Positions 1-10,590 are shown, counted from the first letter of the stretch. The stretch: DNA of 64,000 nt from Odobenus rosmarus divergens (GCF_000321225.1 NW_004450481.1:3086881-3150880), one strand, 5' to 3'. Notes: generated by a model not told the origin, from the sequence alone. Made by a program: numbers and translations.

Positions 1-844
1 AGTTGTCTCCTTTTTGTGACATTATCTGCTGTTGGTGTTCACTGTGTTACCTTGGCACCAATGCCTTTAGATTCTTAAGACTTACCCTATCAAGGTATTT
101 CCCAAATGAAGACAGCTTGTTTTCCGCCCCATCACACATCGCAGATCTCAGCAAACCAAAGGCTCCACCCGTGGCCGGAAACACCACTATCTTACGCACA
201 GCTAAGGCAAAACCACTGCGAAGTAATCTACGGCGCTGTGCTTCTTACTGCTCGGAACTTCTCCATCGTCAGTGTAATTTTGAGGCAAGTGGAAGAATAC
301 CAAGGTTAAGTTAGCATTTTCCTTTTCACGGACCCAGAGGTTTACTCTGTGCTCAGTTGAGCTTGCATTTGCTGGGAGTTCGGTCAAAGTCAGCAGGCGG
401 CCTCTGACAGCTGGACGTCTGACGTGCTTATCATCTGATGTGATGTGAGCTGCAGGGGCATCATTCGCTCCCACCTTCGTTGTGTTCAGTTGATGGTTCC
501 TTCACCATCCCAGCGGAGTCAGTTGTCCCTCTGCCCACCCTCGCCTTGTTGGTGTGTGTTCTGCTCTCCGTTTGCACACTTCTTGGTGACAAAACAGCCT
601 AATCTCATTCTGTTTCTTCTAGGTCCGTTTCTTAAGACTCATAGCACTTAGAAAATAGCACCACAAGAAAATTAGGAATTGTGGTCATTCCTGTAAAGAC
701 AAATATTTGCTATTCTGCTGTTTAACTTGTGGCCCACTGCCTTGTTTCCATGCCTTTCTGTGCTTATAACCAACTTTTTGTTTTCATACTGAATCAAGTG
801 GTGATTTTTGGGATGTTATTTTATTTTATTTTGCTTATTTTATT
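1..844. other. Non-repetitive stretch, no gene seen
   Basis: Only short unrelated open frames are present on both strands. I see no splice-flanked exon, RNA gene or repeat that I can recognise. Confidence 0.5.
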
Positions 845-975
845 TTACTTTTTAAGTAGGCTCCACACCCAGTGTGGAACCCAATGTGGGGTTTGAACTC
901 ACGACCCTGAGATGGAGACCTGAACTAAGATCAAGAGAGTCAGACACTTAACTGATGGAGCCATCCAGGCACTGC
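845..975 (-). mobile_element. Old CAN-SINE (tRNA-Lys derived), minus strand
   Basis: Read on the minus strand it has the tRNA-derived head (CTGGATGGCTCCATCAGTTAAG-like) and body of a carnivore SINE, with a short A/T-rich tail on the 5' side of the + strand. It lacks the long CT-rich region of the younger copies in this window and is more diverged, so it looks like an older subfamily. A younger SINE inserted immediately next to its head. Confidence 0.8.
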
Positions 976-989
976 TAGGATGTGATTTT

Positions 990-1180
990 TTTTTTTTTTT
1001 AAGATTTTATTTATTTGACAGAGACACAGCGAGAGAGGGAACACAAGCAGGGGGAGGGGGAGAGGGAAAAGCAGGCTTCCCGCTGAGCAGAGAGCCAGAT
1101 GCGGGGCTCCATCCCAGGACTCTGGGATCACGACCCAAGCCGAAGGCAGACGCTTAATGACTGAGCCACCCAGACGCCCC
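990..1180 (-). mobile_element. CAN-SINE, minus strand, with intact target duplication
   Basis: This is a full-length carnivore SINE in reverse: poly-T, AAGATTTTATTTATTTGACA, GA-rich block, then the reversed tRNA-like head ending CCACCCAGACGCCCC. A perfect 14-bp target site duplication (taggatgtgatttt) lies at 976-989 and 1181-1194, so the insertion is fairly recent. It landed directly beside the head of the older SINE at 845-975. Confidence 0.93.
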
Positions 1181-1289
1181 TAGGATGTGATTTTCAATGG
1201 TAATTAAATTCCATAAATGCAGAACCAACCATACCTGTCATTCATTCCAGGGTGACACAATCTGAACAGTTATGGTGGGATTTGTTTGA

Positions 1290-1560
1290 TTTTTTTCCCC
1301 CTAAGGATTAGATCGGCTTCGTGAGTTTGGGGGAGGAAGATCATAGAGGTAAAATGACATTTGCATCACATCTTATCAAGGGTCTAAGTGGTCAACATGA
1401 CTTAGCACTGTTAATATTATTAATCTTGACTGCCTGGCTGAGGTGGTATGTGTCAGGTTTCTCTCCGTGCCCCAACCCTTCTCATGCAGTACTCTCTGGG
1501 AGGAAGGCTCTATGCTCAGCCTGCACTTAGGGAATGGGGAGTTATGCTCCCTCTCATTTA
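1290..1560 (-). repeat. Ancient L1 3'-region fragment, antisense
   Basis: The stretch around 'ggtaaaatgacatttgcatcacatcttatcaaggg' and 'gggaatggggagttatgctccct' resembles the 3' untranslated region of old mammalian L1 elements read backwards. The piece at 45,308-45,960 looks like an adjoining part of the same kind of element. The assignment is from memory of the family, not from a search. Confidence 0.45.
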
Positions 1561-2144
1561 GGATGGAGCTTGGATTTCTTTTTAAGTATCAGTCTCCTGT
1601 GTTTCTCTCCATCTTTTCTTTCTTCCCTTGCCCTCCAAAAGTCTTGTTTCTAAAGTTGTTCTTCCAACATACGTTTGATTGTTTTCTCTTCAGATATAAA
1701 TACTCCCAAGTTTTTGGCTGAGTCCCTATACGCTCCTCTTTTCCTTAAAGCAGGATTTTTCTGGGTTGACCTTACAGAGTGCCCCTTCTCTGGGATGCTC
1801 TGGTGGAAAGGGTTCTGTGGACCAATGCATGCAGAAACTAGCTCATTCCTCACCCTTCTGTAGAGACTCACAGTGCATGTGAGCATACTAAAAGCTCTGA
1901 CAAGTCCTACAATAAGGAGACCTATTTAACTCAAAGGTTTCCCAAATGTATTTCACCTTGAGGCCTTTTATTATATTCCATTGATTCAAAGACATACATG
2001 TTTCTCCTCACATGTTAACATTTCTGAAATTGGGATGCATCTTACAGCTGATTAGATAAGAAAACAATGTTTTTTCTTTCTTAGAAGTTCCTGCAATCAT
2101 GGTGTCAGATACATCCATAGTATTTGAGATTTGAGGAAACGCGA
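1561..2144. other. Non-repetitive stretch, no gene seen
   Basis: Moderately AT-rich sequence with short open frames only. Nothing recognisable. Confidence 0.4.
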
Positions 2145-2260
2145 TTTTTTTTTTTTTTTTGTGGGGCCCAACACAGGGCTTGAACTCACAACCCTAAGAT
2201 CAAGACCTGAGCTGAGATCAAGAGTTGGACACTTAACCAACTGAGCCACCCAGGCACCCT
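2145..2260 (-). mobile_element. Old short CAN-SINE, minus strand
   Basis: Poly-T (2145-2160) is followed by a reversed tRNA-Lys-like body that ends in CCAACTGAGCCACCCAGGCACCC. The CT/GA-rich region is missing, which marks an older or shortened subtype. Confidence 0.85.
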
Positions 2261-2594
2261 GGGAATGCAGTATTCACAGCACATTTATGGATATTCTTCA
2301 GACCAGTGAGAAGTGGAAACTGTATTAAGAAACTCAGCCTGCCAGGTCCTCAGACCCCACCTCTTCCTACTTGGATGCTCTGCCTCCCTGGTTTCAGGTA
2401 TTCCCGAGCTTAGTAATGAGCCTAGATTCACAGAGCATGCTGCCCCAGCCTGCTCTACTTCACACAGTGACCGGAACGAACATTCCTTTGTGTAATGAGA
2501 GAATGCTAAGGATGGCCAGCTTTGCAGTGTCAACTTCTACAAATAGAACATGTCCACGGTGTAACAGTATTTAAGGCTTTCACAAGGCTTATAT

Positions 2595-2664
2595 TCATTC
2601 CCTACTTCCATTCATTCTTCCTTCATTCATCCATTCCTTCCTTCCTTCATTCATTCCAGACCTT
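2595..2664. repeat. (ATTC/CTTC)n imperfect microsatellite
   Basis: Tandem ATTC, CTTC and TTCC tetramers run for about 70 bases. The flank 2261-2594 shows only short open frames and nothing recognisable. Confidence 0.8.
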
Positions 2665-2834
2665 TCCAAATTCACTCTAATCCCTTAAAAAATGGGCTAT
2701 TAAAAAAAAAAGACACCAGACTAATAGCTCTTTTGAGATATAGTTCATATACCATAGAGTATGAGATATAATTCACATAAATGTAATTTAAAATGTATAA
2801 CTCTTTTTAATGTCCTTTTAAAATGTACAACTCA

Positions 2835-3028
2835 GGGGCGCCTGGGTGGCTCAGTCGTTAAGCGTCTGCCTTTGGCTCGGGTCATGATCTCAGGGTCCTG
2901 GGATCGAGCCCTGCATCGGGCTCCCTGCTCCTCGGGAAGCCTGCTTCTCCCTCTCCCACTCCCCCTGCTTGTGTTCCCTCTCTCGCTGTGTCTCTCTCTG
3001 TCAAATAAATAAATAAAATCTTAAAAAA
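2835..3028 (+). mobile_element. CAN-SINE, plus strand, first of a head-to-tail pair
   Basis: A full-length young copy with head GGGGCGCCTGGGTGGCTCAG, the CT-rich block 'gttccctctctcgctgtg' and an AAATAAATAAATAAAATCTT tail. The 14-bp duplication aaatgtacaactca flanks it at 2821-2834 and 3029-3042. Its right-hand duplication is also the left flank of the next SINE. Confidence 0.95.
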
Positions 3029-3042
3029 AAATGTACAACTCA

Positions 3043-3214
3043 GGGGCGCCTGGGTGGCTCAGTCAGTGATCACAGGGTCCTGGGGTCATGCTCCTTGTTG
3101 GGCTCTCTGCTCAGTGGGGAGTCTGCTTCTCCCTCTCCCTTTGCCCCTCCCCCTTCACTTGTGCTTTGTCCCTCACTTTCTCTCTCTCAAATAAGTAAAT
3201 AAATCTTTTTAAAA
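3043..3214 (+). mobile_element. CAN-SINE, plus strand, second of the pair, internally deleted
   Basis: The copy begins GGGGCGCCTGGGTGGCTCAGTCAG and jumps straight to 'tgatcacagggtcctggggtc', so about 25 bases of the tRNA-like body are missing. Flanks are aaatgtacaactca (3029-3042) and aaatgtacagttca (3215-3228), two mismatches. That right copy is more diverged than the left, as expected if this is the older insertion. Confidence 0.93.
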
Positions 3215-3543
3215 AAATGTACAGTTCAGTGGCTTTTTTTGTTTTGGTTTTTCCTGTGTGTGTATTTTCACAAAGCTATGCATCAATTACCACTATCTAA
3301 TTCCAGAATATTTTAATCATTTTAGGGGCTGCTTTAGTTTTTCTTTCTAGGGCTGTGGTTTGCATTTTCCAAATAATAAAATATATTTGAAGGTTCCGAG
3401 GCTAGTTCCAAGGGAAGTGCGGGAAAAAGAAGTGGCAAAAACAGGAAAGTGTTGGGGAGGAAACTCAGGCAATCTTTACAACCCCCAAGGTGGAGTGTGG
3501 GAGATGGGGGCAATAGGTGGCAGTGTTAATTTCTTCTGGGAGT

Positions 3544-3744
3544 GGGGTCCCTGGGTGGCTCTGTTGATTGAGCATCTGTCTTTGGCTCAGGTCATGATTT
3601 CAGCGTCCTGGGATGGAGCCTTGTGTGGTCAGGCTCCCTGCTCAGCCGGAAGTCTGTTACTCCCTCTTCCCCCTGCCCCACCACTCATGCACTTTCTCTC
3701 TCTCAAATAAATAAATAAATAAATAAATAATCTTTAAAAAGAAA
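3544..3744 (+). mobile_element. CAN-SINE, plus strand
   Basis: Head GGGGTCCCTGGGTGGCTCTG, CT-rich middle, and a tail with seven AAAT units. A perfect 16-bp target duplication (aatttcttctgggagt) lies at 3528-3543 and 3745-3760. Confidence 0.93.
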
Positions 3745-3957
3745 AATTTCTTCTGGGAGTATTTATCTGGTTGGGCCTTCTGGGGTTTCATGAGGTCAGC
3801 CATCATAGAAATGATTATGCCAATCCCATGTTTGATTAGGTTAGGAGGGTCTCCAGGCCAAGGGAGGTTCCACTGTTCCTGGGACACTCAGAGTGTCTGC
3901 TGTCCAGAAAGCCCCAGGAAGGACCGGCAGGGAAGGTTTGGTGAGATGAGCCTGAGT

Positions 3958-4115
3958 CCTGGCATCAGGTAGACCTGGGTCTGAATCCCAGTTCCACTGA
4001 CACCCTGCTGTGTGGCTCTGGACAAGTTGCTCTATAGTTCTGAGCTTTAGCTTCCTTATGTGGTCATCACAATGTCTGTTTTTCAGTGTTATAGTGAGGA
4101 CTTGAGAGAATCATT
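3958..4115 (+). repeat. MIR fragment, plus strand
   Basis: The order 'gacctgggtctgaatcccagttccactga', 'gctgtgtggctctggacaagttgctctat' and 'gcttccttatgtgg' follows the MIR core. It is well diverged, as MIRs are. Confidence 0.65.
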
Positions 4116-4732
4116 ATGGGGTAGAGACAGAACTCTGGGCCTGTGGACACATGGCTGTCACTCTGGTATGTGGTGGCGTAATGATCATCCATGGAGGAAC
4201 CCAAAAAGGGTAATGAGAGGATGGAGCAGGCGACATAGGCAGCACTTGGGAAAACAAGGGGCTTTAGACCAGATCAGTGCAGGTTTGGGATGTGTGAGGA
4301 TTGGTTTAATCGTCTGAAGGGCCGTTTTCTTGAGACAAGACTAGAATTCTTGTGTGTACCTCTCCAGAGCAGAGTTCTGGGCATGGTTTGAATGTTGTAG
4401 GAAGGAGGCTTTTAGCTTGGTTCGAGGAAGACTGTCTGTCAAGAGAGGTAATCAAGAGTGGAGAGGGCCATCTCCCAAGGATATGAAACGTCAGCAGGGT
4501 GTCCGTCACCTGAGGCCACACTCGTCGCTTCTGACCCCAAGCTGCAGCAACTCAGTGACAGGATGGCCAGTTGGGGCCAACTCCCAAGCAAGCTAGGAGG
4601 TACACAACGTTTCCTTGCTGGGGGTTCTCACCCTGGGCCCACTGGACCACCCAGCCGAGTTGACCCTAGCCAGAAAGTGAAGGGAGAAAGCAAGAAAGTG
4701 ATTCTCCATTCTCTTGAATGGAAGAGGCTGTC
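4116..4732. other. Non-repetitive stretch, no gene seen
   Basis: Open frames run through here into the downstream SINE, which argues against coding function. Nothing recognisable. Confidence 0.4.
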
Positions 4733-4750
4733 AAAATGGCAGCCAGAAGA

Positions 4751-4957
4751 GGGGCGCCTGGGTGGCTCAGTCATTAAGCGTCTGCCTTCGGCTCAGGTCA
4801 TGATCTCAGAGTCCTGGGATCGAGTCTCGCATCGGGCTCCCTGCTCAGTGAAGAGTCTGCTTCTCCCTCTCCCTCTGCCCCACCCTCTGCACATGCTCTC
4901 TCTGTCTCAAAAAAAAAAAAAACCCAACAAAACTTTATTAAAAAAAAGTTTTTTTTT
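4751..4957 (+). mobile_element. CAN-SINE, plus strand, with 18-bp target duplication
   Basis: Full head and CT-rich block, followed by an unusual tail in which A and T runs alternate (A14, cccaacaaaactttatt, A8, gttttttttt). A perfect 18-bp duplication (aaaatggcagccagaaga) lies at 4733-4750 and 4958-4975, so the odd tail belongs to the insertion. Confidence 0.94.
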
Positions 4958-4975
4958 AAAATGGCAGCCAGAAGA

Positions 4976-5526
4976 TTCAAAAGTAGCGGCTTTCAGGCCC
5001 CAAGTGGCTTTTTCCCCAAAAACCCCAGAGAATGGTTTTCTTCGGGGTCCTTTTCGGGGGTGTGCTGCCCGGGGCAGGACTCTGTCCACACACACTCTCC
5101 CCAGTTCCCACCTCCTGCCCCTATTATTCGGGACGGCTGCTTTATATTCATTGCCCCACGTGTTCTGTCCAGTTTAATTGCTCTGTCACCAGAGCTTAGT
5201 CCCAGCAGATAAGAAAAAACATCTGGAGAATATTGACTCTGTTACTTCTTATCTTCCCCCTGGGAGCCTTAGCATTTTCAGTGGCTTTGTTCTAAAGCTT
5301 TGTGAGGTTGTTGGAGCAGCTCCTTTGGGCAAGTGAGCTAACTGGGGTCTGGTGTGGAGCTCTCCCCAAGGCTGAATGCTGGCAGGGCCAGCCCCCCTGT
5401 TGCTGTGTTGGAGGGACAAGGACCAGGCCTGGAGGCCTCTGGTCCCATCCCAGCCAGGAACAGTCCTGCCTTTACTGAGCTGCTAAGAGTTAGAAAGACA
5501 TCCCGAGGGGCAGGTTGCCTTTACAG
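4976..5526. other. Non-repetitive stretch, no gene seen
   Basis: Mixed-composition sequence, GC-richer toward 5450. No exon, RNA gene or repeat recognised. Confidence 0.4.
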
Positions 5527-5540
5527 AACATAACTTTAAG

Positions 5541-5920
5541 AGGCACCTGGGTGACTCAGTTGGTTGAGGGTCTGACTGTTGATTTCAGCTCAGGTCATGA
5601 TCTCAGGGTTGTGAGATGGAGGCCTGTGTCGGGCTCTGCACTGAGTGCAGAGTCTGCTTGAGATTCTCTCCCTGGGGCGCCTGGGTGGCTCAGTCTTTAA
5701 GCGTCTGCCTTCAGCTCGGGTCATGATCCCAGGGTCCTGGGATCGAGCCCCGCATCAGGCTCCCTGCTCCGTGGGAAGCCTGCTTCTCCCTCTCCCTCTG
5801 CTGCTCCCCCTGCTTGTGCTCTCTCTCCCTCTCTCTCTCTGTCAAGTAAATAAAGTCTTAAAAAAAAAAAGATCTGCTCCCCACCCCCCTCAGATAATAA
5901 ATAAATAAATCTTTAAAATA
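5541..5920 (+). mobile_element. Old CAN-SINE, plus strand, split by a younger SINE
   Basis: The head and body (AGGCACCTGGGTGACTCAG onward) occupy 5541-5673. The rest of the CT-rich region and the AAATAAATAAATCTTT tail resume at 5870-5920. Flanks show a degraded duplication (ataactttaag / ataactgtaac). The divergence and the GTTGGTTGAG body mark an older subtype. Confidence 0.88.
5674..5869 (+). mobile_element. Young CAN-SINE nested inside the older SINE
   Basis: A complete copy with the GGGGCGCCTGGGTGGCTCAG head and a tail ending TAAATAAAGTCTTAAAA. It inserted into the CT-rich region of the older SINE; an imperfect duplication (agattctctccct / agatctgctcccc) flanks it at 5661-5673 and 5870-5882. 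Confidence 0.93.
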
Positions 5921-6275
5921 GAAGGATATAACTGTAACAAGCTCATCCTAAATGACACATCATTGAAGCTTTGCCGAGATCTTCCTGGTTGTTCAAAGGA
6001 TGGCCGACATCTCTCTTTTTCTCACTCTTCCCTCCGCATACCCATTCCTTCTCTCCCCATCCCTGTTCCTCATTCTCCCTCCTTCTAGCTCTTTTTGGTT
6101 GTAGGGTGTTTTTTTTTTTAAACCATGCCTGTCATTTCCCAGGGGACCCCTTCAGTGAGCACACTCTCATCCATGTGTAAAATAAAGCAGTTACCTGGGG
6201 AACGAGTACCCACACTTTTTGTGATTGTCGCTGGTGACGTGTCACCCTGCTGCTTTCCTAGTCCTGAGCTCCTCA
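5921..6275. other. Non-repetitive stretch, no gene seen
   Basis: Pyrimidine-rich around 6010-6110. No gene or repeat recognised. Confidence 0.35.
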
Positions 6276-6440
6276 TTTTTAAGAACATGTGTGCCTTCGG
6301 CTCTATTTTATTTTTATACAAAGGATCGCACGCTATCACCTGTTCTGCCCCTTGGGTTTTTCCTTTCTTTCAGCATAACAAGATTCTGGCTTATCTTTCC
6401 ACGTCTGTAAAGAGGAAGAAGCATGAATCATTTTTAATGA
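6276..6440 (-). repeat. Old L1 3'-region fragment, antisense
   Basis: The run 'tatacaaaggatcgcacgctatcacctgttctgccccttgggtttttc' followed by 'ttatctttccacgtctgtaaagagg' resembles antisense old-L1 sequence (the stretch describing native Pol products such as 'catactatacacactgttctgcaccttg'). Divergence is high and the assignment is from memory. Confidence 0.4.
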
Positions 6441-6699
6441 CTTGTGCATCAAGTGCGCTTTCTGCTCTGGGGCGCCACCGCCATCTGGCCCCAGGCCTGC
6501 AGACTGGGGCACCTGTGTCCCCAGCCTGCTGTCTGAGTCCCAGGGGGTCAGAAGCAGATGGCAGCTCAAACGTGGCCATCCAGGAGAGCTTCATGAAGGT
6601 GCTGTCTATAGAGGTGTGGCCAGAGGAGAGAGGGAACCAGCCAGAGAGTGTGCCGAGGTCTCAGGGCCAGCACCATCTCATCTGCTCACTTGCTCAGGT

Positions 6700-6792
6700 C
6701 ACCGGGGGCCTTGTGACTTGCCCAAGGTCATATAGCCGGAGGTGCAGCCACTGGGGAGACTAGATGTCCTGACTCCCCATCAGTGCTTTGCT
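6700..6792 (-). repeat. MIR fragment, minus strand
   Basis: 'gacttgcccaaggtcatatagccgg' followed by 'gatgtcctgactcc' is the reversed MIR core. Confidence 0.6.
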
Positions 6793-7040
6793 TTGATTGT
6801 CAAAAAATGGGATAAGACAAAAAAAAAAAAACCTAAAAAACAACCCCACCCTCAGTTATTCAAATTCCACTCGTGAGTCTAAAGAAAGAGGTTTTAATCT
6901 TTTCCACAATCAAGACCAATTAGTGAACTCTTCTATTATGAGTTTCCATAACGTTTCTATTTACCCAACTTACAAATTGCCTTTTAAGTCGTAACTTGCA
7001 AATGTGTTCATAGGAAATATTTTTAAAAGCAAAAATTTCG

Positions 7041-7382
7041 TATCAGTTTAAGTGCCCCAAATCAGATAATTAGCAAGTAAATGAGGATTTGTCTCCCAGT
7101 GGGAAATTATGTATTTCTTAAACTTGGTGTTGACGAAGAGTTTGCAATAAATGGAAAATGATCAACCGTAACGCTCAAGGAAAATTGTGATCTCCAATTT
7201 ATTTAGAGTATCACTATAATTAAATGTTAATTCACGCATGCACTGAAATAAACCCTGAAACTTACAGAAAGAAAAATATATACAGGAAGAGAAGAAACCA
7301 ACCTGTTACTGATAGTGGTTATTTTTAGATGGGGGAAATATGGGTGATTTTTATGTGCTCTGTACTTTCATAACAATAATGG
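7041..7382 (+). repeat. Old L1 3' fragment, plus strand
   Basis: Degraded sense-strand L1 3'-end sequence: 'aagtgccccaaatcagataattagcaagtaaatgagg', later 'ctgttactgatagtggttatttttagatgggggaaatatgggtgatttttat'. No open frame of use remains. The SINE at 7391 inserted at its end. Confidence 0.45.
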
Positions 7383-7390
7383 CATCACCT

Positions 7391-7587
7391 GGGCGCCTGG
7401 GTGGCTCAGATGGTTACGTGTCTGCCTTTGGCCCAGTTCATGATTCCAGGGTCCTGGGATGGAGAGCCCCATGTCTCGCTCCCTGCTCAGCAGGGAGTCT
7501 GCTTCTCCCTCTCCCTCTGCCTCTCCTCCTACTCCTCATGCTCTCTCTTTCTGTCTCTCAAATGAATAAATAAAATCTTAAAAAAAA
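7391..7587 (+). mobile_element. CAN-SINE, plus strand
   Basis: Head GGGCGCCTGGGTGGCTCAGA, CT-rich block, AATGAATAAATAAAATCTTA tail. Flanks share only aataatggc plus a partial match (from 7375 and 7588), so the duplication has decayed. Confidence 0.92.
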
Positions 7588-7659
7588 AATAATGGCCACC
7601 ATTACAACAATCCCAATTCAAAATAAAGTCTCTGATCATTTGACAAGGGACGAATATCC

Positions 7660-8310
7660 AGAGCCAATAAAGATACCCATAACTTCTGACCAGTCATTTC
7701 TCTTCCAGGAGTCGGGCCCGAGAAAGTCATTCTGCTTTCGGAAAAAGTTCTAGGCAGGAAGAAGTTTACTGCAGGCAGAAACTGGCAACCACCTGAATGG
7801 CAAACAGTGGCGCAAGCACATTACAGAAAACGTGGCTCAGCCGCTTGATGCCATTAAGAAAGAAAATTAGGACAAAAACGTGCACTCCACCATTAAAAGG
7901 GAAAACTCAGGATTCACACTGAAATGTAAAGGATGACTACAACAGGTTTTTTTTTTTTTTTAAGATTTTATTTGTTTATTTGACAGAGAGAGACACACAG
8001 AGAGAGAGAGAGGGAACACAAGCAGGCGGAGTGGCAGAGGGAGAAGCAGGGCTCACGCTGAGCAGGGAGCCCGATGCGGGGCTCGATCCCAGGACCCTGG
8101 GATCATAACCTGAGCCGAAGGCAGACGCTCAACGACTGAGCCACCCAGGCGCCCCTACAACAGGTTTTTAAAATGCTGTAGGTTTTGGAAAAAAATACAT
8201 TAAGATGAGCAGAATGAGCTGGTATGATGGGGTGGTGAATTTTTTCTTGATTTTCCAACATTTTCTGTAATGTGCTTATCTCGCTTTTATGACTTAAAAA
8301 ATAATAAGTA
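7660..8310 (+). repeat. Possible old L1 3' fragment split by a SINE
   Basis: 'acttctgaccagtcatttctcttccaggagt', 'gcagaaactggcaaccacctgaatggc' and, after the SINE, 'gattttccaacattttctgtaatgtgcttat' follow the order of an old L1 3' end in sense orientation. Very diverged. Confidence 0.35.
7952..8155 (-). mobile_element. CAN-SINE, minus strand
   Basis: Poly-T, AAGATTTTATTTGTTTATTT, GA-rich block and reversed tRNA-like head ending CCACCCAGGCGCCCC. A 14-bp duplication (tacaacaggttttt) lies at 7938-7951 and 8156-8169. Confidence 0.94.
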
Positions 8311-8319
8311 GCTGTTCTT

Positions 8320-9060
8320 CTGGAAAGCTGGTTCTAAACCCTAAGCCACGGTCCACAGGGAATGCTGGATGTTGGCTGTGGAGCAAGAGGGAAGTGTTCC
8401 TCAATGGAAGCCTGAAGACATCTGAGGAATTAACTGTAGGGCTGATTCTGCTTTGAGGAGGTAAAAAGAAATTGCTGGACCCTGCAAACGTCAAGGTGGG
8501 GAATGGAGAGGTAAGGAGTGCAGAGCACACAGTTTGAAAAAATCAGCCAACAGATGAGTTCCAGTGGACAAATGTCAAATCCCGCCTACCAGCCAGGGAG
8601 AGAAAAGCCACCGTTGTAGACCCCCGAGGCAGCATCCAGGTGGCCCGGGGAGGGGAGGTCCCCAGGATTGGACCCCAGAGATGTGGGTTCTCGGGCTCTC
8701 GCCGCCAACACCGAACTGAAGATGCTGGGACTGAGCAGCGGGCTCTGAGGTCCTTTCCAGTTCCCAGGGTCTGTGACCTGGACTGCCCTTTGCTCTTGAA
8801 ATTCTCTTCCTCATCTTCCAACACGGGGCCCAAATAAATGCCTCCACTTCTGGGAGGTCTCCCTTCACTGCCCCGCCTGGGCTGTGTGCCCACAGCTCGG
8901 AGCTTGACACCCAGTTCGGAACCGACTTGTTCCATCTGAAAACAGAGTAAACATCTGACAGCCAAGAAGCATGTAGGCTGTGTCAGATACTCTACTTGGC
9001 TGCATGTGGTCAGAAGGTGGGTTAGTCTATCCTCCCAGAACCGGGGCTGCGTCTTTGTGC
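8320..9060. other. Non-repetitive stretch, no gene seen
   Basis: The longest open frame here (190 codons on the minus strand across 8543-9115) runs on into the old repeat at 9065 and shows no domain or codon pattern of a gene. Confidence 0.4.
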
Positions 9061-9064
9061 CCTG

Positions 9065-9270
9065 GTTACCTCTCACTGCATAACCAACCATCCCAAAGCC
9101 CAGAGGGGAAAGCAACCGCCATCTTTATTTTGCTCACCTTTATGGTGACAGCTGGGGCAGTCAGAAGACCCGGGCAGGAATTATCTGACACCTCACTCTC
9201 TCACATGGCTGGGGCTTGACACTAGCTGCTCGCTAGCACCCTAGCTGGGGCTGTTGGCTGGAAGACCCAG
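9065..9270. repeat. Ancient interspersed repeat, family not named (copy 1)
   Basis: 'ctcactgcataaccaaccatcccaaagcccag' and the later 'ctggggctgttggctggaagacc' share layout with the longer copy at 12,713-13,609. Both look like one old mammalian repeat family that I cannot name with confidence. Confidence 0.45.
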
Positions 9271-10039
9271 GTTGGTAGGGGCCTGAGTCCTCATGGGATT
9301 GATCTCCCGCCCTCTGAGTGCATGTGCCTTATTAATGTCTCCAACCTCTTTGTCGCTTCTCGATCCTCTGTTCCTATTACGTGATCTCGTCAAGGCAGTG
9401 GACTGTTCTGTGCGATATGCAGTGAGGCAGGTCCCTTTGGAGTATATTATGACAGAGGGTGGGGGAAGTCATGTGGCCCTTGGGAGCATCATGTGTTCTG
9501 CTGTCCATCCCAAGTGAAAGTGAATTGTTTCTGATAAGGATGGGGTGGGGGGAGGGAAAGAAAGAAAATGCATTTACCAGATTAATGCTGCATCACATAT
9601 GTAAGTTCTTCCTAACATGTTCTAGCAAGACCCTGCATTTGGCAACAGCAGTCAGGGCTATTACTTGGTTGAGTTTGGGGAAGTTTACTGTCATCTTCCA
9701 GGGTTTATCCGGCTTTTGTAGGGGACCTCCATCCTTGCATCCTTTATGATGTTAAGAGCAGAACAAGTCTGCCACTCTTGTAGGGATGTGAGGGTGGGGG
9801 GGCACTTTCTGGGGCTTCCATTTGGCCTTTCCCTTCATGTTAACTCCCACCCCCCAGGCCAGGGCACCCGTGAGGGCTCTTACTCCCAAGTATATCCACT
9901 CACGTCATTCATTTGGGGGCTAATGAAATGACCACCAGTTGGCTCCAGGGCTGGACCTCATGGATCCACTAGGTCAGGGATTCGTGTGTTTCCTCAGAGG
10001 TTGCTGTTAAGATCAAACAAGATGACACAGGAGAGGAAG
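9271..10039. other. Non-repetitive stretch, no gene seen
   Basis: Mixed composition with a G-rich patch near 9540. No exon or repeat recognised. Confidence 0.4.
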
Positions 10040-10250
10040 ATTTGTAACATGCTCTAAGTCACAGTTGTTAGTTTGCACCCTGGGAACATCTACTCTGGGT
10101 TGGAGTCCTGGCACCGCCAGGAGCAGAGTGCATATCCTTGGGCAGGAGCCCACGCCTCTGTGCTTCAGTTCCCTCATCTGTAAAATGGGTATAATGGCAT
10201 CTGCTTTGCAGAGTTGTACATGTCATGGAAGTGCCTAGCATATTCCCCCA
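10040..10250 (+). repeat. MIR, plus strand
   Basis: A good MIR layout: 'ggagtcctggcaccgcc', 'ccttgggcaggagccc', then 'ctgtgcttcagttccctcatctgtaaaatgggtataatggcatc' and 'gtcatggaagtgcctagcatat'. Confidence 0.8.
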
Positions 10251-10301
10251 TACAGCTTTGCCTGAATGGAAGCTTTATTTTCTCAAGAATTCTTCACTCT
10301 G

Positions 10302-10495
10302 GGGGCGCGTGGGTGGCTCAGTCGTTAAGCGTCTGCCTTCGGCTCGGGTCATGATCCTAGGGTCCTGGGATTGAGCCTCGCATTGGGCTCTCTGTTCTGC
10401 GGGAAGCCTGCTTCTCCCTCTCCCACTCCCCCTGCTTGTGTTTCCTCTCTCGCTGTGTCTCTCTCTGTCAGATAAATAAAATCTTAAAAAAAAAA
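10302..10495 (+). mobile_element. CAN-SINE, plus strand, with 17-bp target duplication
   Basis: Full copy with head GGGGCGCGTGGGTGGCTCAG (G instead of the usual C in CGCCTGG) and an intact CT-rich block and tail. The duplication aagaattcttcactctg lies at 10,285-10,301 and 10,496-10,512. Confidence 0.95.
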
Positions 10496-10590
10496 AAGAA
10501 TTCTTCACTCTGAATGCCCAGGTTCCATGGAATTCCTTGCCGATGGACTGGAAGAGCTTTGGCTGAGCCCAGAATCTGCTTTATGTGAGA

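Larger units (their letters stand above)
2715..3330 (-). repeat. Old L1 3'-region fragment, antisense, split by two SINEs
   Basis: The outer parts (2715-2834 and 3229-3330) read through the two SINEs as one old L1-type segment: 'gagatataattcacataaatgtaattta', 'aaatgtacaactca', then 'cacaaagctatgcatcaattaccactatctaattccagaa'. The same kind of sequence appears at 54,985-55,340, where the antisense ORF2 end confirms minus orientation. Confidence 0.55.

Noticed and set aside
4458..5177. 239-codon open frame
   Set aside because: It runs through the SINE at 4751-4957 with its poly-A, so it is not a conserved gene.
8543..9115. 190-codon minus-strand open frame
   Set aside because: No domain or exon pattern, and it overlaps an old repeat.
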